A DNA stretch of 56,457 nucleotides, taken from the NCBI GenBank assembly GCA_945879115.1, contig CAMDUR010000011.1:1-56457 (forward strand), read 5' to 3'. How positions within the stretch are numbered: position 1 is the stretch's first letter; the number at the start of each line of letters is the position of its first letter. This DNA is from Polynucleobacter meluiroseus (lineage in GTDB: Bacteria > Pseudomonadota > Gammaproteobacteria > Burkholderiales > Burkholderiaceae). Of the stretch, positions 17,919 through 27,466 are shown piece by piece. Under the pieces are notes generated by a model. That model saw only the letters and a program-made list of their open reading frames with translations, was not told the origin of the DNA and did no database searches. Made by a program: the position numbers and the translations under genes.

Positions 17919-19181
17919 ATGCATCTGACCGAACTTAAAGCTTTACACGTATCTGCACTACTCGAAATGGCTGCTAGCCTCGAGATCGAAAATACTCAAC
18001 GCATGCGCAAGCAAGAGTTGATGTTTGCCATTCTTAAGAAGCGTGCTAAAGGTGGTGAAACCATCTTTGGTGACGGTGTTCTGGAGGTTCTACCGGATGG
18101 CTTTGGCTTCCTAAGGTCTCCTGAAGCCTCTTACATGGCTTCCACAGATGACATTTATATCTCGCCTGCTCAGATTCGCCGTTTTAATCTGCACACGGGC
18201 GATGCTATTGAAGGTGAAGTCAGAACACCCAAGGAAGGTGAACGTTACTTTGCTTTAGTCAAAGTCGACAAGATCAATGGTTTAGCACCTGAGGCGCTTA
18301 AAAACCGCATCATGTTTGAAAACCTGACACCCCTTCACCCTGATCGTCCGATGCTTTTAGAGCGCGACATCAAGGCTGAAGAAAATCTTACTGGCCGAAT
18401 CATCGATATGATTTCTCCAATTGGTTTTGGTCAACGTGGTCTCTTGGTGGCCTCACCTAAATCAGGTAAGACAGTGATGATGCAGCATATTGCTCACGCT
18501 ATCTCTTCTAACCACCCAGACGCCATCTTGATCGTCTTACTCGTTGATGAGCGCCCTGAAGAGGTGACAGAAATGCAACGCTCTGTCAGAGGCGAAGTGG
18601 TTGCTTCTACATTTGATGAGCCAGCGGTTCGTCACGTTCAAGTTGCTGAGATGGTGATTGAAAAAGCAAAGCGCCTAGTAGAAATGAAGCGTGATGTGAT
18701 CATCCTTTTAGACTCTATCACTCGTCTTGCTCGTGCTTACAACACTGTTGTGCCTTCATCTGGCAAAGTTTTATCGGGTGGTGTTGACGCCAACGCGCTC
18801 CAAAGACCTAAGCGTTTCTTTGGTGCTGCCAGAAATATTGAAGAAGGTGGTTCACTCACTATCATTGCTACGGCATTGATCGAAACGGGTAGCCGTATGG
18901 ACGACTTGATCTATGAGGAGTTCAAAGGTACTGGCAATATGGAAGTTCACTTAGAGCGTCGCTTAGCTGAACGTCGTGTTTACCCAGCTATCAATCTCAA
19001 TAAATCAGGCACTCGTCGTGAAGAGCTACTCATTAAACCTGAGATCCTTCAGAAGGTTTGGGTACTTCGTAAACTCATCTCAGATATGGATGATATTGAG
19101 GCGATGAACTTTATTGTGGACAAGCTCAAATCTACTAAAAATAACGCTGAATTCTTTGATTTAATGCGTCGCGGCGGTTAA
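17919..19181 (+). CDS. rho: Transcription termination factor Rho
   Basis: Hexameric RNA-dependent ATPase/translocase. The N-terminal helical domain ([20 protein letters not shown]) is followed by the OSB RNA-binding domain with [10 protein letters not shown] (near residue 60). Walker A ASPKSGKT is near residue 180, Walker B is [16 protein letters not shown], and the Q- and R-loop regions follow ([11 protein letters not shown]). At 420 residues it is full length without the extra insertion domain of some phyla. No Shine-Dalgarno is present at a usable distance from the ATG: AAGG lies more than 20 bases upstream and the bases just before the start are C/A-rich. Known Rho genes are autoregulated at the leader, so weak initiation may matter here (inference). 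Confidence 0.97.
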   Translation: MHLTELKALHVSALLEMAASLEIENTQRMRKQELMFAILKKRAKGGETIFGDGVLEVLPDGFGFLRSPEASYMASTDDIYISPAQIRRFNLHTGDAIEGEVRTPKEGERYFALVKVDKINGLAPEALKNRIMFENLTPLHPDRPMLLERDIKAEENLTGRIIDMISPIGFGQRGLLVASPKSGKTVMMQHIAHAISSNHPDAILIVLLVDERPEEVTEMQRSVRGEVVASTFDEPAVRHVQVAEMVIEKAKRLVEMKRDVIILLDSITRLARAYNTVVPSSGKVLSGGVDANALQRPKRFFGAARNIEEGGSLTIIATALIETGSRMDDLIYEEFKGTGNMEVHLERRLAERRVYPAINLNKSGTRREELLIKPEILQKVWVLRKLISDMDDIEAMNFIVDKLKSTKNNAEFFDLMRRGG

Positions 19182-19197
19182 TTTAGGCGAAAAACAC

Positions 19198-19226
19198 GGC
19201 TAGATCGATGTTTTCTAGCCTGTTTT
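19198..19226 (+). terminator. Terminator after rho
   Basis: GGCTAGA (19198-19204) pairs with TCTAGCC (19214-19220) around a nine-base loop. The stem can extend through a bulged C using AACA/TGTT, and TGTTTT follows. It starts 17 bases after the rho stop. Confidence 0.7.
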
Positions 19227-19256
19227 AGCCAAATCAAGCCCATATCTAGTATTTTT

Positions 19257-19265
19257 TGCTACAAT
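19257..19265 (+). promoter_or_regulatory. Extended -10 promoter of rpmE2
   Basis: TGCTACAAT fits the extended -10 pattern TGn-TAnnnT after a T-run. No -35 is needed in this class and none is obvious. It would give a leader of about 60 bases before the L31 gene. Confidence 0.5.
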
Positions 19266-19333
19266 TCTCTTTTTAATTCAGGCAAGTACTACTCTTAAAT
19301 AGAATAGCGGCTACCAGGTCAAAGGACTTTCAA

Positions 19334-19600
19334 ATGAAACCAGGCATTCACCCAAATTACAAAGAAGTTGTTTTTCTTGATGTATCAAACAACTTTAGCT
19401 TTAAAACACGCTCAACGATCAACACTAAAGAAACTATTAAGTGGGAAGACGGTAAAGAGTATCCATTGGCAAAAATTGAAACATCTTCTGAGTCACATCC
19501 TTTTTACACAGGTAATCAAAAGATTATGGACACAGCAGGTCGTGTCGAGAAATTCCGTCAAAAGTTTGGTACAAAAGCTACGGGCAAAACAGCTGCTTAA
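19334..19600 (+). CDS. rpmE2: 50S ribosomal protein L31, type B (zinc-independent)
   Basis: An 88-residue L31 of the C-minus type: it begins [16 protein letters not shown], contains SHPFYTGNQ and [11 protein letters not shown], and lacks the CxxC zinc ligands of type A L31. It therefore does not store zinc and may substitute under zinc limitation in organisms with both types; only this copy is in view. AAAGGAC Shine-Dalgarno precedes the ATG. It is flanked by its own extended -10 element and a strong terminator, so it is monocistronic. Confidence 0.95.
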   Translation: MKPGIHPNYKEVVFLDVSNNFSFKTRSTINTKETIKWEDGKEYPLAKIETSSESHPFYTGNQKIMDTAGRVEKFRQKFGTKATGKTAA

Positions 19601-19636
19601 ATTTTCCCGAGCTCAAGAATCCATTCTTGAACGATC

Positions 19637-19662
19637 AAAAGGCAGCTTTAGCTGCCTTTTTT
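19637..19662 (+). terminator. Terminator after rpmE2
   Basis: AAAAGGCAGC-TTTA-GCTGCCTTTT followed by two more T residues; perfect ten-base stem. Confidence 0.92.
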
Positions 19663-19703
19663 CATATCTAACAGATTAATAAAAGACCGATAATTACAGT
19701 TCG

Positions 19704-21440
19704 ATGAGACCCATTAAATTAACCGCCGCCGCAACGTCCTCCATGCCACGCCTTGTCTTGGTGTTGATTACTGCCATTTACGGTTTGATTGGTATCTTTG
19801 GTCGAGATCCTTGGAAAGGTGAGGATGCCACAGGGTTTGGTGTGATGTGGACCCTAGCCCATGGCAGTTGGCAAGATTGGTTACTACCGCATCTTGAGGG
19901 TCGCTCTGAAATTTTAGCTGGGCCACTCCCTTACTGGGTAGGCGGTCTTTTAATCAAAATCTTCTCCCCTATTTTGGGTGGCCATAACGCAGCAGGCATT
20001 TATTCTGCTGTTTGTTTTTTCTTAAGTTGCGCAGCTATTTGGCATGCTTGTTACCTCTTAGGTAGACGAGCTGAAGTGCAACCAGCTGCTTTTGCTTTGG
20101 GGGGTCAACCCAACGCTCGTGATTACGGCGGCACTTTAGCAGACAGTGCACTGATGATTTTTTTGGCTTGTATCGGTTTGGCCACTCGCGCTCATGAAAC
20201 CACTCCCGCCCTCGCTCATCTATTAGGTATCTCAACAATTCTCTACGGCCTTATTCGAGGGCTTGATAAGCCTATCCAAGGAGGTTTTTGGACAGGTATT
20301 GGTTTAGCCGTGATTGCCCTCTCAGGAACGCTTTGGTTATTTGTTTTTGTATTTGCAGGCTTACTCATCTCCTTAGCTATTTGTGAAGTGAAGCCACATG
20401 CCAAATGGTTAGCCGTTACTTGGGCTATTAGCTTATGTGGGATTTTTTTATGGCCAGCTCTTTGGTGGTTGTCAGATTTATCAGCAGAATTAAAGATCGC
20501 TGCATGGCAAGCATGGTGGGCTAATGAATTAATCGAAGCGACGCCTTCATCAAAATCACTGGGCTTTCTAGCCAGAAACTTAACGCTCTATGCGTGGCCT
20601 GTTTGGCCCTTAGCTCTCTGGAGTATTTGGTCTTGGAAAAAAGGTGCGAACTATCCTTTAGGTGGCATACGTAATCCTCATATGGCACTGCCATTGGGAT
20701 TGATCATTGCAATCATCATCTATTTAATTAATCAAACTACTTTAAGTGAGCAATCTCTGATTTTGATCATCCCTCCTTTGGTGATCTGGGCTTGCTTTAG
20801 CTTACCAATTATCAAACGCTCAGTAATTAGTTTCATTGATTGGTTAGCTCTAATAACCTTCACAACTTTGAGTGCATTTATTTGGGTGATGTGGATTGCG
20901 ATGAGTACCAATTGGCCATCAGGTCTAGCAAGAAATATTGCTAAAAAAGTACCTGGATTTATTTATGAGCTGAATTGGCTGAGCCTGATCGCAGCTATTG
21001 TTGTGACTATTTTGTGGTTCAGCATTGTTCGTTGGAGAACGTCACGAGCACCGAAAGCCATTTGGCGCGCAGTTGTGATTTCTGCAGCTGGGACTACCCT
21101 CACATGGGTTCTGCTGATGACTTTATGGCTGCCAACCATCAACTATGCAAAAACTTATCGAGATGTTGCCGTTCGATTAGAGAAAGTTGTTCCTAATTAT
21201 CAAAACTGTATTGATACTACTCACTTGGGTGACAGCCAATTAGCTTCATTTATTTACTTTACAGATCTCAAATTAAAAGATGATCCCAATTGCTCTCTTT
21301 GGATTAGTAATAAACCAGGAGAAGCGCACCGCGCTGCCCAAATCAACCAGCAGCAAATTGAATTAATTTGGGAGGATGGTCGAGTGAGTGATCGTTCAGA
21401 AAGATTACGTTTGTATCGAGTGAACTCTAATGCTCAATAA
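19704..21440 (+). CDS. GT-C type membrane glycosyltransferase (ArnT/PMT-like)
   Basis: A 578-residue protein with about a dozen hydrophobic segments and a soluble C-terminal tail. An acidic cluster just after the first membrane segment (GRDPWKGEDATGFGVMW) and the following periplasmic loop with DYGGTLADSALM are arranged like the active-site loops of lipid-linked sugar transferases (ArnT, dolichyl-phosphate-mannose mannosyltransferases). It is most likely to move a sugar from a polyprenyl carrier onto an envelope acceptor; donor and acceptor cannot be told from sequence. No clear Shine-Dalgarno precedes the ATG. Its last 11 bases overlap the downstream MATE transporter, suggesting a two-gene operon. 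Confidence 0.6.
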   Translation: MRPIKLTAAATSSMPRLVLVLITAIYGLIGIFGRDPWKGEDATGFGVMWTLAHGSWQDWLLPHLEGRSEILAGPLPYWVGGLLIKIFSPILGGHNAAGIYSAVCFFLSCAAIWHACYLLGRRAEVQPAAFALGGQPNARDYGGTLADSALMIFLACIGLATRAHETTPALAHLLGISTILYGLIRGLDKPIQGGFWTGIGLAVIALSGTLWLFVFVFAGLLISLAICEVKPHAKWLAVTWAISLCGIFLWPALWWLSDLSAELKIAAWQAWWANELIEATPSSKSLGFLARNLTLYAWPVWPLALWSIWSWKKGANYPLGGIRNPHMALPLGLIIAIIIYLINQTTLSEQSLILIIPPLVIWACFSLPIIKRSVISFIDWLALITFTTLSAFIWVMWIAMSTNWPSGLARNIAKKVPGFIYELNWLSLIAAIVVTILWFSIVRWRTSRAPKAIWRAVVISAAGTTLTWVLLMTLWLPTINYAKTYRDVAVRLEKVVPNYQNCIDTTHLGDSQLASFIYFTDLKLKDDPNCSLWISNKPGEAHRAAQINQQQIELIWEDGRVSDRSERLRLYRVNSNAQ

Positions 21441-22809
21441 TCTCAAACGAGATATCCCAAGATTACTAGCTTTAGCAGGACCACTTTTAGTGGGTCAGTT
21501 AGCGGTGATTGCATTTGGCGTCATGGATACAGCGATGGTTGCCAGATATTCCACTGAAGATTTAGCTGCGTTAGCTATCTCTGGATCCATCTATATTAGT
21601 ATTTATGTCGGATTAACAGGTGTTGTATCCGCTCTTGCCCCAATTGCTGGCCAATTGTTTGGTGCTAAACGTTTTAATGAAATCGGTGAAGAAGTTCGCC
21701 AAGGTTGGTGGTTATCAGTTGTTTTGAGCATTGTAGGAATGCTGATACTACTCAATCCGCAAGTCTTTTTATCGATTGCTCAAGCGAGTCCCGCCGTTGA
21801 AGCTAAAGCAGTTTTATACCTACAAATACTAGCCTTTGGCTTACCCGCTAGTATGGCTATGCGCGTGCTTGTAGCCTTCCATAATGCCGTTTCTAGACCG
21901 ACCGTCATTACCTGGCTACAGATAGCAGGCTTAGGCTTGAAAATTCCACTCAACGCTTGGTTGATTTATGGTGGTTTAGGTGTTCCTGAGATGGGTGGTC
22001 CTGGTTGTGCACTTGCTACAGTGATCATCAATTGGACTTGGTTGATAGCAGCAGCTTGTATTGTTTATTACGATCGCTTTTATAAACAATTTGAGGTTTA
22101 CATCAAGTGGAGTTGGCCGGACTTCCATAAGATTGGCACGATCTTAAAGCTGGGTTTGCCGATTGGGTTTAGTTATTTAATTGAAGTGACATCTTTTGCA
22201 TTTATGGCTTTGTTCATTGCAAGGTTGGGTAACGCTCCACTAGCCGGTCATCAGATTGTGGCCAACCTTGGCACTGTTCTTTATATGTTGCCATTGTCAT
22301 TATCAATTTCTACTTCAACACTAGTCGCACAATCAATCGGCGCAGATCGTCCAAAACTTGCTCAAGAAATTGGTTGGTCATCACTGATCTTTAATACGAG
22401 TTTATGTGTTTTTGTTGGCTTATTAGTTTGGCTATTTAGATACCCTCTTTTAGAACTCTACTCGCCATCAGTCGAGGTCAAAGAAGCTGCTATCACACTG
22501 TTCTTGTTTATAGCGTTCTATCAAATCTTCGATGCCTTGCAAGTTACTGCCGCGTTTATTTTGCGTGGCTATCGTGTCGCATTTATACCTATGTGGATCT
22601 ACGCCATCTCTCTATGGGGTGTTGGCTTAGGTGGAGGCTATCTACTTGGATTTAATGTGACAGGTAATGTCCCTGAAATATTCCAAGGGGCGCAGGGGTT
22701 TTGGTTGGCTAATAGCTTAAGCTTAGGTTTGGCGGCAGCATTACTGATTGCCTTATTTAGAGCAACTGCAAAGAGGTTTGAAAGAGATCATCCGCCGGTT
22801 TTAACTTAG
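21430..22809 (+). CDS. MATE family efflux transporter (NorM-like)
   Basis: A 459-residue, 12-helix inner-membrane antiporter. The N-half (LALAGPLLVGQLAVIAFGVMDTAMVA) and C-half (LKLGLPIGFSYLIEVTSFAFMALFIA) repeats each show the family pattern. Known members export cationic drugs or metabolites using Na+ or H+ gradients; the substrate here is unknown. The start overlaps the preceding glycosyltransferase-like gene by 11 bases, so the two are probably cotranslated. Whether the pair acts on one envelope-related substrate is speculation. The transcript ends at a strong bidirectional terminator. Confidence 0.9.
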   Translation: MLNNLKRDIPRLLALAGPLLVGQLAVIAFGVMDTAMVARYSTEDLAALAISGSIYISIYVGLTGVVSALAPIAGQLFGAKRFNEIGEEVRQGWWLSVVLSIVGMLILLNPQVFLSIAQASPAVEAKAVLYLQILAFGLPASMAMRVLVAFHNAVSRPTVITWLQIAGLGLKIPLNAWLIYGGLGVPEMGGPGCALATVIINWTWLIAAACIVYYDRFYKQFEVYIKWSWPDFHKIGTILKLGLPIGFSYLIEVTSFAFMALFIARLGNAPLAGHQIVANLGTVLYMLPLSLSISTSTLVAQSIGADRPKLAQEIGWSSLIFNTSLCVFVGLLVWLFRYPLLELYSPSVEVKEAAITLFLFIAFYQIFDALQVTAAFILRGYRVAFIPMWIYAISLWGVGLGGGYLLGFNVTGNVPEIFQGAQGFWLANSLSLGLAAALLIALFRATAKRFERDHPPVLT

Positions 22810-22883
22810 TCAACAATAACTTAGTCAGTGTCAACTTAAGTAGTTAACCTAAATGAATCTTAGTCATCATTTTTATATAAATA

Positions 22884-22913
22884 AAAAAACCTCTCAGAAC
22901 TGAGAGGTTTTTT
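22884..22913. terminator. Bidirectional terminator between MATE gene and glycine-zipper lipoprotein gene
   Basis: Perfect 13-base arms AAAAAACCTCTCA / TGAGAGGTTTTTT with a GAAC loop, T-tracts on both strands, between convergent genes. Confidence 0.94.
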
Positions 22914-22931
22914 AATGACAGTATGTAGGTT

Positions 22932-23450
22932 TTATTTAACTGGTGTTACTGTAGGTGCTGGACTCGGTGGAGTTGGAGAACCTGGAGAACGTTTTTGTAT
23001 GGAATAGCCAGGCACTTGATGACCTTTTGAATACATACATTGCTGATAAGAGATGTCGTAGCGACGCTGTACTTCTTTGCCAGCCTCATTACCACCACTA
23101 GCACCCATCGCAGCGCCACCCAATAAACCAATGGCAGCACCTGTACCAACGTTTCTAGAACTACCGCCATCAGCCATCGCACCGGCAACAGCGCCTATTG
23201 CAGCACCAATGACAGCTGTTTTAGCAGTGTTTTTGGCAGCAATTTCATCTGCAGTGGTGTTTAAAGAGTTTTGAGCAAATGTACGGCACTCTTGATCATC
23301 GGCCTGGAAAATGGTGAAAGGTACCCCTGGTGCAGGCATAACAGTCAGACTTGGGCCTACAGGAGTACTGGCACAGCCCACTAAACCAATTGTTAGTGCG
23401 GCAACCAAAGTTAATTTATGTAAATTTCTGTTCATTGTTATATTTTCCAT
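22932..23450 (-). CDS. Glycine-zipper outer-membrane lipoprotein
   Basis: A 172-residue envelope lipoprotein. The signal peptide ends in the lipobox LVGC with C26 as the modified cysteine. Residues about 75-125 are a glycine/alanine zipper (IGAAIGAVAGAMADGG and GTGAAIGLLGGAAMGASGG) of the type that inserts or packs in membranes. Two more cysteines (in DDQECRTFA and YQQCMYSKG) flank it and could form a disulfide, and the tail is Pro/Thr-rich. AGAGGT lies five bases before the ATG at 23450; a second ATG five codons later is also possible. Function unknown; similar proteins are general envelope-stabilising lipoproteins. Probably monocistronic. Confidence 0.8.
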   Translation of the reverse strand: MENITMNRNLHKLTLVAALTIGLVGCASTPVGPSLTVMPAPGVPFTIFQADDQECRTFAQNSLNTTADEIAAKNTAKTAVIGAAIGAVAGAMADGGSSRNVGTGAAIGLLGGAAMGASGGNEAGKEVQRRYDISYQQCMYSKGHQVPGYSIQKRSPGSPTPPSPAPTVTPVK

Positions 23451-23565
23451 TTAATACCTCTTTTTATCATTCAATCAAGTAGATGCATCTATTTCATTCA
23501 TCATAAATTAAAGCTATGTTCCTCATTAACGTCTTATCAATGATAAAGATGACAGCTATTACAAA

Positions 23566-25554
23566 TTAAACAGTGTTTTCAATAGCTTCAATTTCTGCGG
23601 CCCAAGCCAGCCATTGCTCTTCAATCTGTGCCAACTGATCATTCACAAGCTTTAGACTTTTGCCTGCCTCTGCCATTTCAGGAGGTGTCATTGGGGACAT
23701 TAAACGCTCTTCTAATTGCTCTTTTTCAATATTGAGAACAGCCATCTGTTTTTCAGCTTTTTCAATGGACTTTTTGATTGGTTTGATGAGCGTATTAACT
23801 TCTTGGCGCTTTGCCGAATCCTGTTTACGCTGTTCACTTGTTTTAGCAACTGGTACTTCTGCAATAATTACTTTGGTGTCTTGTGAGGATTTTGATGATG
23901 TTGAAATATTGGTGTCATTCGACAACTTCGCCTCTTCACGTAAGCGCTTTGACTCATCGAGTAAATAGCGCTGGTAGTCATCTAAGTCACCGTCAAATGG
24001 CTTGATCTCTCCGCGTCCCACTAACCAAAACTCATCACAAACTGCTCTTAAAAGTGCTCGATCATGACTGACTAACATGACGGTACCTTCAAACTCATTC
24101 AAAGCCATCGATAAAGCTTCACGAGTTGCCAAATCTAAGTGATTGGTTGGTTCATCGAGTAGTAACAAGTTTGGCCTCTGCCAAACAATCATTGCAAGGA
24201 CCAATCGAGCTTTTTCCCCACCACTCATTGTTCCAACTGCTTGCTTGACCATATCGCCAGCAAAGTTGAAAGTACCTAAGAAGTTTCTAAGATCTTGTTC
24301 ACGCCCTGACTCGCCACTATTGGGTCCTAAATCCTTAGCCAAACGAATCATATGCTCCAAAGGATTGTCATTAGGGCGCAACACATCCAATTCTTGCTGA
24401 GCAAAATAACCTATATTTAAACCCTTGCCCTCAGTGACTGTTCCAGAGAGTTGAGGCATGGTTCTAGCAATCGTTTTGACTAAAGTTGATTTACCTTGCC
24501 CGTTAGCACCCAAAATACCAACCCGTTGCCCAGCTAAAACTGATTTATTCACATTACGAATAATAGATTTTTCAATCCCATCGACCACATAACCAAAGCT
24601 TGCTTCACTGATCGCCAGCATAGGATTAGGAAGATTTTGGGGCTCTTTGAATTCAAAAGTAAAATCCGCGTCTGCCAAGACTGGTGCAATTTTTTCCATA
24701 CGCTCAAGTGCTTTAACTCGGCTTTGCGCTTGTTTAGCCTTACTGGCTTTGGCCTTAAAGCGCGTAATAAACTTTTGGAGGTGAGCAATTTTTTCTTGCT
24801 GCTTAGAAAATGAAGCTTGCTGCAACTCTAATTGCTGAGCTCTCATCAACTCAAAGGAGCTGTAATTGCCACCATAACGATTGAGCTTGGCATGATCAAT
24901 ATGTAATGTGACATTAGTAACAGCATCCAAAAATTCTCTATCGTGACTGATCACAATCATCGTACCGGCATAGCGTTTTAACCAAGCCTCTAACCAAACT
25001 AAGGCATCTAAGTCCAAGTGGTTAGTTGGCTCATCAAGCAATAACAAATCAGACGGACACATCAAAGCTCGCGCTAACTGTAATCGCATTCTCCAGCCAC
25101 CGGAGAAGCTGTTAACCGGCTGATCAAGCTCACTCACCTTAAACCCAAGACCCAGAATGAGAGATTCGGCTCTCGGAACGGCATCATGTTCCCCCGCATC
25201 TGCCAAGTCAGCGTGAGCATGTGCCATGGCCATGCCATCTTCAGACAATTCCGCTGCAGCTAATTGAGCTCTGAGTTCTACTAAACGAGTATCACCTGTC
25301 AATACGAAATCGGTTGCACTGTCTTCAGTCTCAGGCATATCCTGAGCCACTTGAGCCATACGCCATATTTTAGGGATTGAGAAATCACCACCATCCTCGT
25401 GCAAGGTGCCATTAAGTAGTGCAAATAGAGTTGATTTGCCGGCACCATTACGACCGACTAAGCCGACTTTTTCCCCAGGATTGAGTGTGACATTGGCTTT
25501 ATCAAGAAGTAATTTGGCGCCACGGCGCAGAGAAACATTATTTAAAGTGATCAT
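23566..25554 (-). CDS. ABC-F family ATPase (YheS/Uup type)
   Basis: A 662-residue soluble protein with two ABC ATPase domains in one chain and no membrane segments. Walker A motifs are GRNGAGKST (near residue 35) and GANGQGKST (near residue 350). Signature motifs are FSGGWRMRLQLA and MSGGEKARLVLA, each followed by LLLLDEPTNHLD. The linker between the domains is rich in K/Q/A (AKASKAKQAQSRVKAL), as in ribosome-binding ABC-F proteins. The C-terminal ~100 residues form a predicted coiled coil. The length and tail favour a YheS-like member over EttA. Family members act on ribosomes; the exact role here is not known. Confidence 0.88.
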   Translation of the reverse strand: MITLNNVSLRRGAKLLLDKANVTLNPGEKVGLVGRNGAGKSTLFALLNGTLHEDGGDFSIPKIWRMAQVAQDMPETEDSATDFVLTGDTRLVELRAQLAAAELSEDGMAMAHAHADLADAGEHDAVPRAESLILGLGFKVSELDQPVNSFSGGWRMRLQLARALMCPSDLLLLDEPTNHLDLDALVWLEAWLKRYAGTMIVISHDREFLDAVTNVTLHIDHAKLNRYGGNYSSFELMRAQQLELQQASFSKQQEKIAHLQKFITRFKAKASKAKQAQSRVKALERMEKIAPVLADADFTFEFKEPQNLPNPMLAISEASFGYVVDGIEKSIIRNVNKSVLAGQRVGILGANGQGKSTLVKTIARTMPQLSGTVTEGKGLNIGYFAQQELDVLRPNDNPLEHMIRLAKDLGPNSGESGREQDLRNFLGTFNFAGDMVKQAVGTMSGGEKARLVLAMIVWQRPNLLLLDEPTNHLDLATREALSMALNEFEGTVMLVSHDRALLRAVCDEFWLVGRGEIKPFDGDLDDYQRYLLDESKRLREEAKLSNDTNISTSSKSSQDTKVIIAEVPVAKTSEQRKQDSAKRQEVNTLIKPIKKSIEKAEKQMAVLNIEKEQLEERLMSPMTPPEMAEAGKSLKLVNDQLAQIEEQWLAWAAEIEAIENTV

Positions 25555-25771
25555 TTATTTTTAGCAGTCATGCCAGCAACTGCTGGGGTATTGGTTTGTT
25601 ACAAGAGCCATTTGAGCTCATAACAAGCGATATATCTCTTAATGCTGTGATTTTAACTGATTCGAAGCCTATAAACCTTATATAAATCGGACGAAATACC
25701 TTGTGTTGAACTAAAATGACGCTTGAAACATTTCTAACTGCGCTCTACATTTCTTCTTAAGCAGTTCATCC

Positions 25772-25823
25772 ATTGGCCTTCCAAAATTATTTTTTTGCTG
25801 AGCACAGGCCAATACTCTATTGG
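25772..25823 (+). promoter_or_regulatory. Alternative hairpins in the rhlE leader
   Basis: AGGCCAAT (25806-25813) can pair with ATTGGCCT (25772-25779, 26-base loop). Its end, CCAATA (25809-25814), can instead pair with TATTGG (25818-25823, three-base loop), which lies five bases before the rhlE ATG. The two pairings exclude each other. The rest of the 274-base gap (25555-25828) shows AT-rich possible -10 elements (for example around 25670-25690) but no clear single promoter and no gene. Confidence 0.4.
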
Positions 25824-25828
25824 TATTT

Positions 25829-27226
25829 ATGCAATTCAAAGAACTTAGTTTATCCGAACACATCCTTCAAGCAATTAACGAACACGGTTACACAACACCG
25901 ACCCCTATTCAAGCTAAATCTATCCCTGCCATTCTGAATGGCGGCGATTTATTAGCTGCTGCACAAACCGGTACCGGTAAGACAGCTGGTTTTACATTGC
26001 CTGTATTACAACGTTTATTAACATCGCCCGTTAATCAAACGAGTCGACGTCGACAAGTACGTGGTTTGATTTTGACCCCTACCCGTGAGCTGGCAGCTCA
26101 AGTACACGCATCTGTTCAAACTTATGGCAAATATACGCAGCTGAAATCAGCTGTTATTTTTGGTGGCGTTGGCGCGAACCCTCAAATTAAAGCTATTCAA
26201 AGTGGCTTAGATATTTTGGTGGCCACCCCAGGGCGTTTATTAGATCTAATGGGTCAAGGTGCTATTTCATTACAACATGTTGAAATCTTAGTGTTAGATG
26301 AAGCTGACCGCATGCTCGATATGGGCTTCTTAAGAGATATTAAAAAGATCTTGGCAGCTCTTCCTAAGCAGCGTCAGAACTTATTATTCTCAGCAACCTT
26401 CTCTGCTGAAATTAAAGCTCTTGCGAATGATTTGTTGAATTCACCAGCACTGATTGAAGTAGCTCGTAGTAATAGTACCAACGAAGCTATTACACAATTG
26501 ATGCATCCAGTTGATCGTGGCAATAAGCATCCTCTTCTAGCGCATTTGATTAAAACCAATGACTGGAAACAGGTGCTTGTTTTTACTCGTACCAAACATG
26601 GTGCGAATAAATTAGTTCTTCAGCTTGAAAAAGACGGTATCACTGCGATGGCTATCCACGGCAATAAGAGTCAAACAGCTAGAACAAAAGCTTTGGCAGA
26701 TTTCAAAGCTGGAAAGATCAGCACCTTAGTAGCAACAGATATTGCAGCTCGTGGTATCGATATTGATCAACTGCCTCACGTGATTAACTATGACTTACCC
26801 AATGTTCCAGAAGACTATGTTCACCGCATTGGCCGAACAGGTCGTGCTGGTTCAAATGGTGTCGCAGTGTCATTAGTATGCGTTGATGAGCACGATATGT
26901 TGAAAGACATTGAGCGTTTAATCAAACAAACTTTACCAAGACAAGTGATTGCTGGTTTTGAACCAGATCCTAATGCTGTTGCTCAGCCAATACAGTTGCG
27001 TAGCCAACAAGCGCCTCAACGACATGGCCAATCAAGACACAATGCAGCAGCCCCAAGAGGAGTTAATCAAGGTAAGCGCAGTGGTCAAGATAAACCAACC
27101 AGCGGAACTGAAACAGCACCTAAAAAGACTCACAGAAAGACCAACACACAGAAGCCTGGTCACTTCTCAAGAGGCCCTTCTAAAGGCCCAGCTAGAGGAC
27201 CTAGTAAAGGTAGTGCGTCTCAATAA
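25829..27226 (+). CDS. rhlE: DEAD-box RNA helicase RhlE
   Basis: ATP-dependent RNA helicase linked in other bacteria to ribosome maturation and cold growth. The Q motif (TTPTPIQ) precedes Walker A AQTGTGKT (residues 45-52). VLDEADRML (DEAD), FSATFS (SAT), [11 protein letters not shown] and [10 protein letters not shown] follow in order. The ~90-residue tail is basic and rich in R, K, G, P and S ([16 protein letters not shown]), typical of RhlE RNA-binding tails. I place the start at the ATG at 25829 (465 residues) rather than the TTG three codons upstream. No strong Shine-Dalgarno is seen, and a small hairpin lies directly before the start. It is followed by a terminator, so it is monocistronic. 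Confidence 0.94.
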   Translation: MQFKELSLSEHILQAINEHGYTTPTPIQAKSIPAILNGGDLLAAAQTGTGKTAGFTLPVLQRLLTSPVNQTSRRRQVRGLILTPTRELAAQVHASVQTYGKYTQLKSAVIFGGVGANPQIKAIQSGLDILVATPGRLLDLMGQGAISLQHVEILVLDEADRMLDMGFLRDIKKILAALPKQRQNLLFSATFSAEIKALANDLLNSPALIEVARSNSTNEAITQLMHPVDRGNKHPLLAHLIKTNDWKQVLVFTRTKHGANKLVLQLEKDGITAMAIHGNKSQTARTKALADFKAGKISTLVATDIAARGIDIDQLPHVINYDLPNVPEDYVHRIGRTGRAGSNGVAVSLVCVDEHDMLKDIERLIKQTLPRQVIAGFEPDPNAVAQPIQLRSQQAPQRHGQSRHNAAAPRGVNQGKRSGQDKPTSGTETAPKKTHRKTNTQKPGHFSRGPSKGPARGPSKGSASQ

Positions 27227-27290
27227 GTGATTTCATAAAACAAAGAACCTTAAAGATAATTTATTAGATTATTTCTCGTGGTTTTCAATA

Positions 27291-27323
27291 AAAAATGGGG
27301 TTCGTTCGCGGACCCCCTTTTTT
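27291..27323 (+). terminator. Terminator after rhlE
   Basis: GGGGTTCG (27297-27304) / CGGACCCC (27309-27316) with a TTCG tetraloop and one G-T pair. It is flanked by an A-run and a T-run that can extend the stem. Confidence 0.9.
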
Positions 27324-27387
27324 TATTGATCTTATGTCACGGACGATTCTCATCATATTCAAGATGCTGGACTGATTCTGATAATAT

Positions 27388-27416
27388 TTGTATATACATT
27401 AAGTTAACTTTATAAT
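27388..27416 (+). promoter_or_regulatory. Upstream promoter P1 of the toxin-antitoxin operon with operator-like palindrome
   Basis: TTGTAT (27388-27393) and a consensus TATAAT (27411-27416) are exactly 17 bases apart. The palindrome TGTATATACA (27389-27398) overlaps the -35. An identical palindrome lies 88 bases downstream in P2. Repression by the antitoxin, common in such operons, is inferred. Confidence 0.55.
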
Positions 27417-27466
27417 TTATAAAAGTCAATTAAATCATCGAATTATTGATATTTAGAATATTTTAT

